Origin: Actinomadura sp. J1-007
GTDB lineage: Bacteria > Actinomycetota > Actinomycetes > Streptosporangiales > Streptosporangiaceae
NCBI RefSeq assembly: GCF_009793335.1
Contig: NZ_WING01000003.1
Coordinates: 1,054,001-1,118,000, forward strand
Length of the DNA: 64,000 bases
Direction: 5' to 3'
Shown here: positions 37,293 through 46,743 of the stretch, in pieces
Position numbering within the stretch: position 1 is the first letter of the stretch
Layout of the letters: each line of letters starts with the position of its first letter
The notes under the pieces: model-generated
What the model was told of the DNA's origin: nothing
Database searches by the model: none
Seen by the model: only the letters and a program-made list of their open reading frames with translations
Program-made: the position numbers and the translations under genes

Positions 37293-40200
37293 CGCCTCAT
37301 TCTGGCCGAGCCGTGGCCGCCGATCACCTGGTTATCCGGGGAGCGGCGGACGCCTGCGTGCCGTTGCCGCAGGTCAGCGCGGCGGGCGGTCCGGGGCCGG
37401 GCCCGCTCGGCGACCGCGTCGGCCTGGCGGCGGTGGTCGGCGGCCTGGTCGGGACGGTCCAGGGCCGCGGCCAGGTCGCCCAGGGTGCGGGCGACGGGCC
37501 CGAGGGTGACCATGCCGGTGGCGGCCCCCGCCAGCTCGTTCGCGGCGGGGAGGAGGGCGGCGTGAACGCGTTCCATGGCGGGCCGGTCGTCCAGGGCCAT
37601 GGCGGTACGGGCCGACAGGCAGAGGCGCAGCTCCGTCAGCAGGTCGCGGGGGGACTCGGGGACGGCCTCGGCGGCGACGGCCGCGTCGGCGCGCCGGTCC
37701 TCGGCGAGGAGGAGCAGGGGCGCCACCCACGGTTCGTACGGGCCCCAGTCCTGGTCGCGGGGCGGGGGGCGGCCGTGCGTGAGGCGCAGGCAGAGCAGGG
37801 CCAGGGGCAGGAGGCCCTCGTGGAGGCCGGGCATCCCGCTCCCGGCGAGGCGGGCCGCGGCGGCCCGGTAGGCGGCCTCGGCGGCCTCGGCGTCGCCGCC
37901 TCCGAGGGCCAGCCGCAGCGCGCCGTACCACTGGGTGAACACGCCGACGAGGGGCAGGTCGTAGCGTTCGGCGATGCGGTCGGCGTCGGCGGCGTGCGCG
38001 TCGGCGGCGGCGAGGTCGCCCAGGGCCGAACGGGCTTGCAGGCCGATGAGGTGCCCGAGGACCTCGAAGACCACGAGGTGCTCGCGGGACGCGAGGCCGA
38101 TCAGTTCGGCGGCGATCCGCGCGCGTTCGGGCGCCAGCCCGGTGCGCTGGAACGTGTGCATGAACCGTCCGTCGAGGGCGAACGCGAGGAGCGCCGGGTC
38201 GCCGAGGTCGCGGGCGATCCGTTCGGCCTCCATCGCGGCCCGGCGGCCCCGGTCGCCGGTGGTGCCGCGCAGTTCCAGGGCGAGGGTGGTCAGCAGGCGG
38301 CTGCGCCGCTCGCGGTGCTCGGCGGGCAGCGCGGGCAGGGTCCGTTCGACGGCCTGGACGACCTGGTCGGACAGGGCCTGGTCGTCGTTGCGGGTCCAGT
38401 TGGCGGGGACGTCGAAGGCGGTGATGACCTCGGCCGCCAGCTCCGGGTCGCCGAGCCGTTCGGCGGTGGCGACGGCCTCGCCGCGCAGGGCCCGCGCGTC
38501 GCCGAGGTGGCCGGTGACGGCGAGGGCGCGCACCAGGCCCATGACGGCCTCCAGCCGTTCGCGCGGATCGGGCAGGTGGTCGGCGGCCTGCCGCCACAGC
38601 CGCGCGGCCTCGTGCGGGGCGAAGCGGCGCTCGGCCTGCTCGGCGGCCAGGCGGGCGTAGCGGGCGGCGCGGCCCTCGGTCGAACGGCTCTCGGCGCGGG
38701 CGAAGTGGTGGGCGAGCGCGGTGGCGTCGTCGGGGCGGAGGCGTTCGAGCGTCTCGGCGACGGCCGCGTGCCAGCGGGCGCGGCGCGGACGGGCGATGTC
38801 GCCGTACAGGGTGTCGCGGACGAGGGCGTGGGAGAAGCGGCGGCCCTCGCCGGCGAGGAACCCGGCGGCCAGGGCGGTCTCCACGGCGTCCAGCGTCCGC
38901 TCCTCGTCGCCGTTGAGGGTGATCAGGACGTCGGTGTCGATCTCCTCCCCCACCACCGCCGCCTGGCGCAGCACGGTCCGCGCCTCGTCGGGCAGGCGCG
39001 CGAGCCGGTGCCGGATGACGTCCCGTACGCCCGGGGGGACGGCGGTGAGTGCGGCGCCGCCCTCGGCGTCGAACAGCCGCGCCAGCTCCCGGACGAAGAA
39101 CGGGTTGCCGCCGGTGCGGCGGTGGATCAGGCGGGCGGTCGCCTCGTCCACGGGACGGCGGGCGAGGGCGGCGGCCAGCTCGCCGGTCGCGGGCTCGGGC
39201 AGGCCGCCCACGTGGACGCGCGCGGGTTCGGTCCGGGCGAGCCGGGCGAGGGCCGCGGCCAGCGGCGCGGGGACGTCGGTGGTCCGGTACGCGCCGACGA
39301 TCAGGACCGGCCCGACGGCGGGCGCGGCGGCGAGCGCGGCGAGCAGGTCCAGCGTCCCCTCGCCGGCCTGGTGGAGGTCGTCGAAGACGAGCAGCACGGG
39401 GCCGAGCGCGCCGGCCCGCGCGAGCCGTTCGGCGGCGGCCCGGTGCGCGGCCAGGCGGGCGGCGGCGGGATCCTCGTCCGGGAGCGCTTCGGGCGCCTCG
39501 GGCGTGCCGGGGCCGAGGCGGGGCGCGAGGGCGGCGGCGATCTGGTCCCAGGGCGGGTCGGCGGACGGGACCTCGGGGCTGCGGCCCCAGGCGGTCAGCC
39601 AGCCGCGGGCCGCGAGCCGTCCGGTGAGGGCCGTGGCCAGGGCCGTCTTACCCGCACCGGCCTCGCCGGAGACCAGCACGAACGCCGGACCGCCACCGGT
39701 ACGCCGCGCGGCGGCCTCGGCGGCCTCCTCCATCCGGGCGAGTTCCTCGGCGCGGCCCACGAACGGCGCGTCGTCCGGCGGCGCGGGCGGTGCGGGCGGC
39801 GGTGCGGGCGCGGGCGCTGCACCGGGCCGGACGGGTCGCGCGGGCGCGGCGAGATGGGACGCTTGGGCGAGGATGTCGGCTTCGACGCCGCGCAGGCCGG
39901 GGCCGGGGTCCACGCCGAGCTCGCTGACGAGGGTCTCGCGGGCGCGGCGCAGCGCGGCGAGCGCGTCGCCCTGGCGGCCCGACCGGTAGAGGGCCTTGGC
40001 GAGCAGCTCCCAGGCGTCCTCGCGCAGCGGGTGGGCGGCGACGTGGGCTTCGAGGCCGGAGGCCGCCTCGGCGGAACGGCCCAGATCCAGCAGTGCCGCC
40101 GCGCGCCGTTCGACGGCGAGCATCCGCAGGCCGTCGAGGCGGCCGATCTCCCCCCGCGCCCACGGCTCCTCGCCGAACTCGGCGTAGGCGGGGCCGCGCC

Positions 40201-40623
40201 ACAGGGCGAGGGCCGGGTCGAGGCGGGACAGCGCCTCTCCCGGGCGGCCGGACGCGAGGAGCTCCCCGGCTTCGCCGACCGCCCGTTCGAAACGCTGGGC
40301 GTCGACCGCGTCGGGGGCCGCGCGCAGGGCGTAGCCGGGGCGGCCGTGACCAGCAGGCGGGCGGGCTGCCGGGGCGGACGGTCCGGTTCGAGGGCGCGGC
40401 GCAGGTCGGAGACGAACGTCTGGATCGCCCCGACCGCCCCGTCCGGCGGGGCCTCCCAGAGGTCGTCGACGAGCCGTTCGACGGGGACGACCCGGCCCCC
40501 GGCGATCAGCAGGCGGGCGAGGACGGCACGCTGCCGCGGGCCCTTGAGGGCGACCGGCCCGCGCTCGTCCTCGGCCTCCAGGGGCCCGAGGACGCCGAAG
40601 GTCACCCCCGCCCGCCCGGTCAT
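37253..40623 (-). CDS. SARP/BTAD-AAA transcriptional regulator (AfsR/LuxR-like; one-base frameshift)
   Basis: About 1123 residues after correction. The order is OmpR-type winged helix (VTFGVLGPLEAEDERGPVAL, RAVLARLLIAGGRVVPVERL), BTAD helical repeats (DAQRFERAVGEAGELLASGR to ELGVDPGPGLRGVEADIL), an AAA/NACHT-type ATPase with Walker A SGEAGAGKTALA and Walker B VLLVFDDLHQ, then a long TPR-like C-terminus. The slip is at 40335-40336 (CC for CCC), where LLVTAAPGYALRAAPDAVDA is restored. The ATG at 40623 follows GGGGG. These regulators activate nearby biosynthetic or hydrolytic genes; the flanking hydrolases and the divergent 40801 gene are candidates. Confidence 0.88.
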
Positions 40624-40800
40624 GCCCCCAATGTAGCCAGCGGCGCGGCCCGGCCGGGAACCGCTCAGTACGCCGCTCAGCGGCCGCTGACCCGTTGCTG
40701 ACCAGGGCAGGGGAGATTGGGGAACGTACCCGGAAGGGAGCCTCGGCGCTCCCGTTCCGAGGGGCCTCCGGGCTCCGTCCCACCCACTGAGAGGATCATC

Positions 40801-41679
40801 GTGGAACCCACGATCACCGGTTTCGGCTACCAGCGCGTCCCCGTCGCCGACGGCGTGTCGCTGAACGCGGCGGTCGGCGGCTCCGGCAGCCCCGTCGTGC
40901 TGCTGCACGGATTCCCGCAGACCCACCTGATGTGGCGGCACGTCGCGGCCGACCTCGCCGCCGACCACACCGTCATCGTCCCGGACCTGCGCGGCTACGG
41001 CGAGAGCGACAAGCCCGAGGAGGCGGGCGAGGACACCTACTCCAAGCGCACCATGGCCGCCGACGTCGTGGCGCTCGCCCGCGCGTTCGGCCACGAGCGC
41101 TTCGCGCTCGCCGGGCACGACCGCGGCGCGCTCGTCGCGGTGCGGGCCGGGCTCGACCACCCGGACGCGATCACGCACCTGGCCTCGCTCGACGTCCTGC
41201 CGACCCTGGACTCCTGGAACGTGATGCGCGGCGTCTCCGCCGCCGTCGGGTTCCACCTGTTCCTGATGGCGCAGCCGCCCGGCCTCCCGGAGAAGATGAT
41301 CTCCGCGGTGCCGGACGACTTCTTCGGCTACTTCCTCGACATCTGGGCGCGGAACCCGGAGGCGATCCCCGCCGACGTGCGGGCCGCCTACCTCGCCGCG
41401 TCCCGCGCGGCCGTGCCGTCCATCGTCGCCGACTACCGGGCGAGCGCGGGCGTCGACATCCGGCACGACCAGGCCGACCGCGACGCCGGGAACCGGCTAC
41501 GGATGCCGGTCACCGTGCTCCAGCAGGACTGGGGCGACGCCCTCGGCTTCGACGCCGCGGGCCTGTGGCGGGAGTGGGCCGAGGACCTGGACCACTCCAC
41601 CGTGAGCTGCGGCCACTTCATGGCCGAGGAGGCCCCGGCCGAGGTCGTCAAGGCGCTGCGCTCGCTCCTGGCGCGCTGA
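40801..41679 (+). CDS. Alpha/beta hydrolase, haloacetate dehalogenase/epoxide hydrolase type
   Basis: This 292-residue hydrolase has the oxyanion motif LLHGFPQTHLMWRHV, PDLRGYGESDKP, the Asp nucleophile in FALAGHDRGALVAVRAGLDHP and the catalytic His in VSCGHFMAEEAP. This set is that of fluoroacetate/haloacetate dehalogenases and soluble epoxide hydrolases. The GTG at 40801 follows GAGAGGA. It is divergent from the SARP regulator and ends at a hairpin shared with a convergent second epoxide-hydrolase gene. The natural substrate is unknown. Confidence 0.9.
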   Translation: MEPTITGFGYQRVPVADGVSLNAAVGGSGSPVVLLHGFPQTHLMWRHVAADLAADHTVIVPDLRGYGESDKPEEAGEDTYSKRTMAADVVALARAFGHERFALAGHDRGALVAVRAGLDHPDAITHLASLDVLPTLDSWNVMRGVSAAVGFHLFLMAQPPGLPEKMISAVPDDFFGYFLDIWARNPEAIPADVRAAYLAASRAAVPSIVADYRASAGVDIRHDQADRDAGNRLRMPVTVLQQDWGDALGFDAAGLWREWAEDLDHSTVSCGHFMAEEAPAEVVKALRSLLAR

Positions 41680-41693
41680 CCGCCGGCCCCGAC

Positions 41694-41729
41694 CCGCGCC
41701 GCCCGCGCCGTCCGCCCTGGGCGGCGCGG
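41694..41729. terminator. Hairpin between convergent hydrolase genes
   Basis: CCGCGCCGCCC (41694-41704) pairs with GGGCGGCGCGG (41719-41729), an 11-pair stem between two convergent stops. Confidence 0.6.
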
Positions 41730-41737
41730 GGCCGGGC

Positions 41738-42871
41738 TCAGCGGTACGCGCGGAAGAACTCAGTGAGGTCGTGCGCGAGCAGTTCCGGCTCCTCGTGCGC
41801 GGCGAAGTGCCCGCCGCGGGGCATCCGGGTGTATCTGGTGACGTTGTAGGTGCGCTCGGCCCAGCTCCGGGGCGGCTGGGTTAGGTCGGCGGGGAACAGG
41901 GCGACGGCCGTCGGGACGTCCACGCGCTCCACCCGCCTCGTGTACCCCGCGCCGTACTCGTAGTAGGGCCGGAACGACGTCGAGATGGTCTGGGTGAACC
42001 AGTACAGCGACGCCTGCGTCAGGACGAAGTCGTCGCTGAACCGGGACGACAGGTTCCCCCCGCAGTCGCTCCACGCCCGGTACTTCTCGACGATCCAGGC
42101 GAGCAGCCCGACGGGCGAGTCCGACAGCCCGTAGCTCAGGGTCAGCGGGCGCGTGCTCTGCTCGTGCTGGTAGCCGCCCTCCTGCGCGGTCCACGCCGCG
42201 ACGGAGTCGAGGTACGCCCGTTCCTGCGGGGTCACGCCGGAGGCGTCGTAGCCGGGCGGGGACGCGACGGCCATCAGGTGGATGCCCGCGAGCGCCTCGG
42301 GGTGGGCTTCGGCGAGCCGGGAGGTGATCCCGGCGCCGAGGTCGCTGCCGTGGGCGGCGTACCGCTCGAAGCCGAGCTCGTCGCGCATGAGCCGGTGCCA
42401 GAGCTCGTGCGTCTGCGGCGGCGCGGCGAGCGACGGCCGCTGCGGTGAGAAGCCGAACCCGGGCAGCGAGGGGACGATCACGGTGAACGCGTCGGCGGCG
42501 TCGCCCCCGTACCGCGACGGCGCGGCCAGCCGTTCGGCGAGGCCGGTCAGTTCGAGGAACGAGCTGGGCCACCCGTTCGTCAGGATGATCGGGAGCGCGC
42601 CGGGTCGCTCCCCCTCGTACCGCAGGTAGTGGACCGGGGTCCCGTCGAGGTCCGCGAGGTGCGACGGGAGGGCGTTGACGGCGGCCTCGTGGGCCCGCCA
42701 GTCGTAGCCGGACGCCCAGTACGCGGCGAGGCGCCGCAGCTCGCCGGCGTCGGCGCCGGCCTCCCATCCGCCGACCGGCCAGGGGGCCGGCCACCGGGTG
42801 CGGAGCAGGCGCGAGCGCAGCTCGTCCAGCTCCGCGTCCGGAACGTCGATCATGGGCGTGCCGCCGGCCAT
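41738..42871 (-). CDS. Epoxide hydrolase (EHN-type, microsomal-like)
   Basis: This 377-residue enzyme has the N-terminal EHN domain (VPDAELDELRSRLLRTRWPA) found in microsomal-type epoxide hydrolases, then ILTNGWPSSFLELTGLAERL, the nucleophile motif YAAHGSDLGAGITSRLAEAHP (Asp) and the late His in RYTRMPRGGHFAAHEEPELLA. The two ring-opening tyrosines of the cap are plausible in YWFTQTISTSFRPYYEYG. The ATG at 42871 follows GAGAGGAG. It is a single gene in a convergent pair with a dehalogenase-like hydrolase. Such enzymes hydrolyse bulky epoxides; the substrate is unknown. Confidence 0.92.
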   Translation of the reverse strand: MAGGTPMIDVPDAELDELRSRLLRTRWPAPWPVGGWEAGADAGELRRLAAYWASGYDWRAHEAAVNALPSHLADLDGTPVHYLRYEGERPGALPIILTNGWPSSFLELTGLAERLAAPSRYGGDAADAFTVIVPSLPGFGFSPQRPSLAAPPQTHELWHRLMRDELGFERYAAHGSDLGAGITSRLAEAHPEALAGIHLMAVASPPGYDASGVTPQERAYLDSVAAWTAQEGGYQHEQSTRPLTLSYGLSDSPVGLLAWIVEKYRAWSDCGGNLSSRFSDDFVLTQASLYWFTQTISTSFRPYYEYGAGYTRRVERVDVPTAVALFPADLTQPPRSWAERTYNVTRYTRMPRGGHFAAHEEPELLAHDLTEFFRAYR

Positions 42872-43044
42872 GGGCTCTCCTCTCGCCGTTCACCGGCCCC
42901 GGCGGCCGACCCGCCCCAGTATCGGGGACGCCGCGGACCTGCGGCGCGTCGCCCGCCCCGGCGTCCGCGCGCATGCGTGATCATCCCCTCCGGCGGGGCG
43001 TTCAAGCGCGCGGCGCGGTCCGGGCGGGACGGTCCGGCGTCCGG

Positions 43045-44013
43045 TCAGCCCTGGCGCGGGTCGGGGTCGAAGGCGAAGTCCTCGTCGGGGCTCAGCAGGG
43101 CGCAGGGCAGCAGGGCGACCGGGGTACGGCGCGGTTCGACGGCGCCGCGGACGCCCAGGCACCGGTCGCCCAGCCCGACGCGGATCCGGTAGGCGCCCGG
43201 CCGGTTCTTCACGGGTTCGAGCCAGAACTGCTCGGTCTCGTTGGCGCCCTTGGCCCCGCAGAAGTCGTCGTGCACCTCATTGCGGCGGACGCCCGTGCAG
43301 CCGCGCCCGAGCGTCGGATGGTCGGTGACGATCCTGTCGCTCCCGTCGGTCTGCCTTTCGACGCGTCTCTGCGGGAAAGCGGAATCGCAGGCGACGAGCA
43401 CGATCAGGCCGTCCACGCCTCGGCGCGCGGACAGGCAGAGCCCGGTCCGCACGGACCGGACGAGATGGAATCCGGTCTTCGACGCCGCCAATCTCGGGTC
43501 GGGGCGGTCTTCCGGCGCCGCGGCTTTCACCGGCGAAGAACGTGGCGTCTCCCAAACGGCGATTCCGGCGATCAGAATTCCCGCGGCGAGCACGAACGCC
43601 AGAAGAACGACCACCTTGCGAACGGGGCGCGACGTGTTTTCCTTTTCCGGCTCGGCCGGTTCATCGCGCGGAACTCCGCGTTCTCCGGCGGGCTTGGCGA
43701 CCTCCTCTGCGGCGAGCCGTTTCCGAACGGCGCACCAGAGCTCCACCTCTTCCGGAGAACCGCCGCAGGCCCGGACGAACGCGGCGAGGAGCTCCTCCCG
43801 GGGCAGCGTCGACCGGTGCAGGACGGTGCCGAGCGTGCTGTTGGGGAGCACGTCGCCCGCGGCCGCCGCCCTGCTCTCCAGCTGGCGGAACGTCAGCCCC
43901 GACCAGGCCCTCCGCCGCCGCATCTCGACCACGAACTCGCGCGGCGTCGTCGCGGCCCGGGGATCGGGCGCCGCCTGCCCGTCCACCCCGTCTCCGGCTC
44001 CCGTGGTGATCAT
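43045..44013 (-). CDS. XRE-type DNA-binding protein with membrane helix and outer lectin-like domain
   Basis: This 322-residue protein has an N-terminal helix-turn-helix of the XRE type (about 24-100; FVVEMRRRRAWSGLTFRQLE and LPREELLAAFVRACGGSPEEV), a membrane helix (VVVLLAFVLAAGILIAGIAV, about 134-154) and a C-terminal outer domain with paired Cys and Q-x-W-like motifs (TGLCLSARRGVDGLIVLVAC; ETEQFWLEPV; GDRCLGVRG) that resemble a beta-trefoil. It is the XRE counterpart of the sigma-lectin fusion at 25215. Regulation by transmembrane signalling is inferred. A hairpin GGCGGT-GAAT-ACCGCC (44145-44160) is in its promoter. Confidence 0.8.
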   Translation of the reverse strand: MITTGAGDGVDGQAAPDPRAATTPREFVVEMRRRRAWSGLTFRQLESRAAAAGDVLPNSTLGTVLHRSTLPREELLAAFVRACGGSPEEVELWCAVRKRLAAEEVAKPAGERGVPRDEPAEPEKENTSRPVRKVVVLLAFVLAAGILIAGIAVWETPRSSPVKAAAPEDRPDPRLAASKTGFHLVRSVRTGLCLSARRGVDGLIVLVACDSAFPQRRVERQTDGSDRIVTDHPTLGRGCTGVRRNEVHDDFCGAKGANETEQFWLEPVKNRPGAYRIRVGLGDRCLGVRGAVEPRRTPVALLPCALLSPDEDFAFDPDPRQG

Positions 44014-44314
44014 CAGCCTCGCCTACACCGTGCCGCTCGAACGCATCGGAGCACAACCGAATACGCCGAAAGCGTGCCAGCACCGGAACCGTTCGGCAAG
44101 CCGCGCCCGCTGACCAAGATCGGACATAGCGCGGGACCGTTCACGGCGGTGAATACCGCCCGGTCGGCGCGGAGGTGAAAGATATCGCCGCCGCTACTCG
44201 GCGGTTCTCGTAAAGGGCGACCGAAATGGCCCGGCACCGCGGCGGCGACCGAGCGATTCCCCGCCGGATCGCCGGATCGCGAGGCCCGGGGGGACCGCGC
44301 GGTCCGGGAGGGCG
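44014..44314. other. Promoter-side gap upstream of the membrane XRE gene
   Basis: This 301-base gap holds a small inverted repeat, GGCGGT-GAAT-ACCGCC (44145-44160), and a perfect 14-base palindrome, GGACCGCGCGGTCC (44292-44305). The latter lies ten bases past the stop of the small gene at 44315 and may be its terminator. I see no coding frame with conserved content. Confidence 0.45.
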
Positions 44315-44482
44315 TCAGCCGGGGTAGCGGGTGGCCTCGTCCAGCGCCCGGTTGCCGGGCTCGGCGATGACCTGCGGCTTCGGCGGGACCTCGTGCCCCG
44401 CCACCAGCCGGTCCAGCGGCGTGCGCGGGGGAAGGGACCGCCACTTGCCGTTCTCGGGCCGGGACGGCCGTTCGTCGCTCAT
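44315..44482 (-). CDS. Small hypothetical protein, 55 residues
   Basis: The frame reads MSDERPSRPENGKWRSLPPR, then TPLDRLVAGHEVPPKPQVIA, then EPGNRALDEATRYPG and stop. Codon use is normal for this genome (G/C at almost every third position), and the composition is that of a small soluble, partly disordered protein. No Shine-Dalgarno is obvious before the ATG at 44482, so the gene is tentative. It stands alone, divergent from deoR, with a palindrome just after its stop. I do not recognise a family. Confidence 0.5.
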   Translation of the reverse strand: MSDERPSRPENGKWRSLPPRTPLDRLVAGHEVPPKPQVIAEPGNRALDEATRYPG

Positions 44483-44596
44483 GTGATCAGCATGCGCGAC
44501 GGCCGCGAGACCTGTCCAGACGCGGGCGGGCCCGGAGCCGCGCGCAGGCGCCCACCGCGCCCCGCCCGGCTCCCCCGGCCGGGCACACCGCCCCGT

Positions 44597-44644
44597 TACC
44601 GATCGCTAGCTATCATTATCGCTCTCTACCGATCGCCAATGATA
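44597..44644 (+). promoter_or_regulatory. Putative DeoR operator region
   Basis: TACCGATCGC occurs twice, at 44597-44606 and 44627-44636, exactly 30 bases (about three helical turns) apart. An inverted pair, TATCATT (44611-44617) and AATGATA (44638-44644), overlaps them. The cluster is in an AT-richer stretch just upstream of the deoR start, consistent with autoregulation by a DeoR-type tetramer. Confidence 0.6.
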
Positions 44645-44671
44645 CGATTCCGATCACGGAAGGAGCGGCCG

Positions 44672-45460
44672 ATGGGCGAGGGGTCGCCGCGGTTCGCGGC
44701 CGAACGGCACGAGCGGATCCTGCGGCTGCTGCGCGAGCGCGGCGCGATGTCGCTGCGCTCGCTCGCCGGGGAGGCGAACGCGTCCGAGGTCACCGTCCGC
44801 CGCGACCTGCGGGTCCTGGAGGAGCAGGGGCTGCTGGAGCGCAGCCGGGGCGGCGCGGTCCCGCTCGGCGGCGCGGCGCGCGAGCCGTCCCACCGGCACA
44901 AGACCACCGTCGCCGTCGCCGAGAAGGCCGCCATCGCCGAACGGGCCGCCGCGCTCGTCCGCCCGGACACCGCGGTCGCGCTCGGCCCCGGCACCACCAC
45001 CCACCGGCTCGCGCTGCGGCTGGCCGGAATCCCGGGCCTCACGGTGATCACCAACTCGCTGCTGGTCGCCTCCGCCCTCGCGGACGCCGAGGGCATCGAG
45101 GTCGTGCTCACCGGCGGGACGCTGCGCGGGTCCATCCACGCGCTGGTCGGCTCGGCCGCCGAGGGCTTCCTGTCCACGGTCCGCGTGCACCGCGCGTTCC
45201 TGTCCGGCAACGGGCTGACCGCCGAGCGCGGGCTGTCCACCCCCAACCTCACGGTCGCGGGCGTCGACCGCGCGCTCGCCCGCTGCGCGCGGGAGGTCGC
45301 CGTGCTGGCCGACCACACCAAGGTCGGCGGCGACGCGCTGTTCGCGACCGTGCCGCCCGACCGCATCGCCCACCTGGTCACCGACGCGCGCGCCGCCGGG
45401 CCCGAGCTCGACGCGCTCACCGCCGCCGGCGCCGCCGTCCACCTCACGGAGCCCTCATGA
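44672..45460 (+). CDS. DeoR family sugar-operon regulator
   Basis: This 262-residue regulator has the DeoR helix-turn-helix (RHERILRLLRERGAMSLRSL and SEVTVRRDLRVLEEQGLLER, followed by RGGAV) and the sugar-phosphate-binding C-terminal domain (ALGPGTTTHRLALRLAGIPG, VITNSLLVASAL, VVLTGGTLRGSIHALVG). The ATG at 44672 follows AAGGAG. Its stop overlaps galT (ATGA). Repression of galT, released by a galactose-derived sugar phosphate, is the likely role. Confidence 0.93.
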   Translation: MGEGSPRFAAERHERILRLLRERGAMSLRSLAGEANASEVTVRRDLRVLEEQGLLERSRGGAVPLGGAAREPSHRHKTTVAVAEKAAIAERAAALVRPDTAVALGPGTTTHRLALRLAGIPGLTVITNSLLVASALADAEGIEVVLTGGTLRGSIHALVGSAAEGFLSTVRVHRAFLSGNGLTAERGLSTPNLTVAGVDRALARCAREVAVLADHTKVGGDALFATVPPDRIAHLVTDARAAGPELDALTAAGAAVHLTEPS

Positions 45461-46464
45461 CCACCGCCTCATCCGCGGCCGCGCGCACCGCCGTCCACCT
45501 GGCCGACGGCCGCGAGCTGCTGTACTTCGACGACGTCCCGGGCCTGGACCGCGGCGCCCCCGACCCGCGCCCGCTGCCCCCGCACCGGCCGCGCCCGGAG
45601 CTGCGTCGCGACGAGGTGTTCGACGAGTGGATCGCGGTCGCCGCGCACCGGCAGACCCGCACGTTCCTGCCCGCCGAGGGCGCCTGCCCGCTGTGCCCCG
45701 GCGGGCCCGGCAGCGAGATCCCCGCGCCGGACTACCACGTCGCGATCTTCGAGAACCGGTTCCCGTCCCTCGGCGGCCCCGCCGGCGGGCGCTGCGAGGT
45801 GGTCTGCTTCACCGACGACCACGACGCCTCGTTCGCCGGGCTGGCCGACGACCGGCTGGCGACGGTGGCGCGCGCGTTCACCGACCGCACCCGCGAGCTC
45901 GGCCGCCTCCCCGGCGTCGAGGAGGTGTTCGTCTTCGAGAACCGCGGCGTGGAGATCGGCGCGACGCTCACCCACCCGCACGGCCAGATCTACGCGTTCC
46001 CCTACGTCACGCCGAAGGCGCGCCAGGTCCTCGCGCACGAGGAGTGCGCCCTGTGCGCCGACGTGGCGCGGGAGGCGTCCGGCGAACGAGTCGTCGCCGC
46101 CGATGAGCACTTCGTCGCGTACGTCCCGTACGCCGCGCGCTGGCCCTACCAGGTCCGCATCGTTCCGCGCCGGCACGTGCCCGACCTGCCCGCGCTCGGC
46201 GAGGAACTCGCCGTCGAGCTGATGGGCCTGTACGCCGAGACGCTCCGCCGCTTCGACGGCCTCTTCCCCGGCACCGTCCCGTACCTGGCCTGCTGGCACC
46301 AGGCGCCGACCGGCGCGCGCGACCGCGCGCACCTCTGGGTCGAGATCTTCACCCCGCGCCGTACGGCCGACAAGCTCAAGTACCTCGCCTCGGTCGAGTC
46401 GGGCGCGGGCGCGTTCATCACCGACGTCGCCCCCGAGGACGCCGCCGCCCGCCTCCGCGCCTGA
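45457..46464 (+). CDS. galT: Galactose-1-phosphate uridylyltransferase
   Basis: This 335-residue Leloir enzyme converts galactose-1-phosphate and UDP-glucose to UDP-galactose and glucose-1-phosphate. It has the zinc-site cysteines (GACPLCPGG), the RFPSLGGP loop of the N-terminal part, the catalytic HPH of the histidine-triad fold (IGATLTHPHGQIYAFPYV) and a second CxxC (ECALCADVA). It is translationally coupled to deoR and followed by a strong hairpin; galE and galK are not next to it, unlike the usual galTEK order. Confidence 0.95.
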   Translation: MTTASSAAARTAVHLADGRELLYFDDVPGLDRGAPDPRPLPPHRPRPELRRDEVFDEWIAVAAHRQTRTFLPAEGACPLCPGGPGSEIPAPDYHVAIFENRFPSLGGPAGGRCEVVCFTDDHDASFAGLADDRLATVARAFTDRTRELGRLPGVEEVFVFENRGVEIGATLTHPHGQIYAFPYVTPKARQVLAHEECALCADVAREASGERVVAADEHFVAYVPYAARWPYQVRIVPRRHVPDLPALGEELAVELMGLYAETLRRFDGLFPGTVPYLACWHQAPTGARDRAHLWVEIFTPRRTADKLKYLASVESGAGAFITDVAPEDAAARLRA

Positions 46465-46470
46465 CCCGGC

Positions 46471-46508
46471 CCGCCGCCTCCCCTCCCAGCCCGGAAGGGA
46501 GGCGGCGG
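46471..46508 (+). terminator. Hairpin after galT
   Basis: CCGCCGCCTCCC (46471-46482) pairs with GGGAGGCGGCGG (46497-46508), a 12-pair stem starting seven bases past the galT stop. Confidence 0.65.
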
Positions 46509-46531
46509 CCGTCATCGCGCGGACGGCGCGC

Positions 46532-46723
46532 TCAGCGCCGGAACACCTGGCCGGCCGCGGCCTCCCCCGACCGCACCGCGCCGTCGTTGTGCGTCGCGAA
46601 CACCTTCATGCCCAGCCGTTCGGCCAGCGCGTACGCGCGTTCTTGGCCCGGGCCGACGAACTGGCCGTCGACGCGGTCGCGCGCCTCCAGCACGAGGACG
46701 TCCGCGCCGCGGCGGCGGACCAT
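46532..46723 (-). pseudogene. Remnant of a flavin monoamine oxidase
   Basis: The short frame reads MVRRRGADVLVLEARDRVD, then GQFVGPGQERAYALAERLG, then MKVFATHNDGAVRSGEAAAG. This is the FAD-domain beginning of flavin amine oxidases (RGADVLVLEARDRVGG...GGQFVGP.QDR). The dinucleotide-binding GAGxxG, about 18 residues between DRV and GQFVGP, and everything after about residue 75 are missing. The internal loss is in frame, so this is a real deletion product, not a one-base slip. It sits immediately after the DUF574 gene and probably has no function. Confidence 0.7.
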
Positions 46724-46743
46724 GCCCCGCACGCGCCCCCGGG

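Noticed and set aside
37313..40636. A 1107-residue plus-strand frame opposite the SARP/AAA regulator
   Set aside because: Same shadow effect; the minus strand has Walker motifs and BTAD repeats, the plus strand no recognisable domain.
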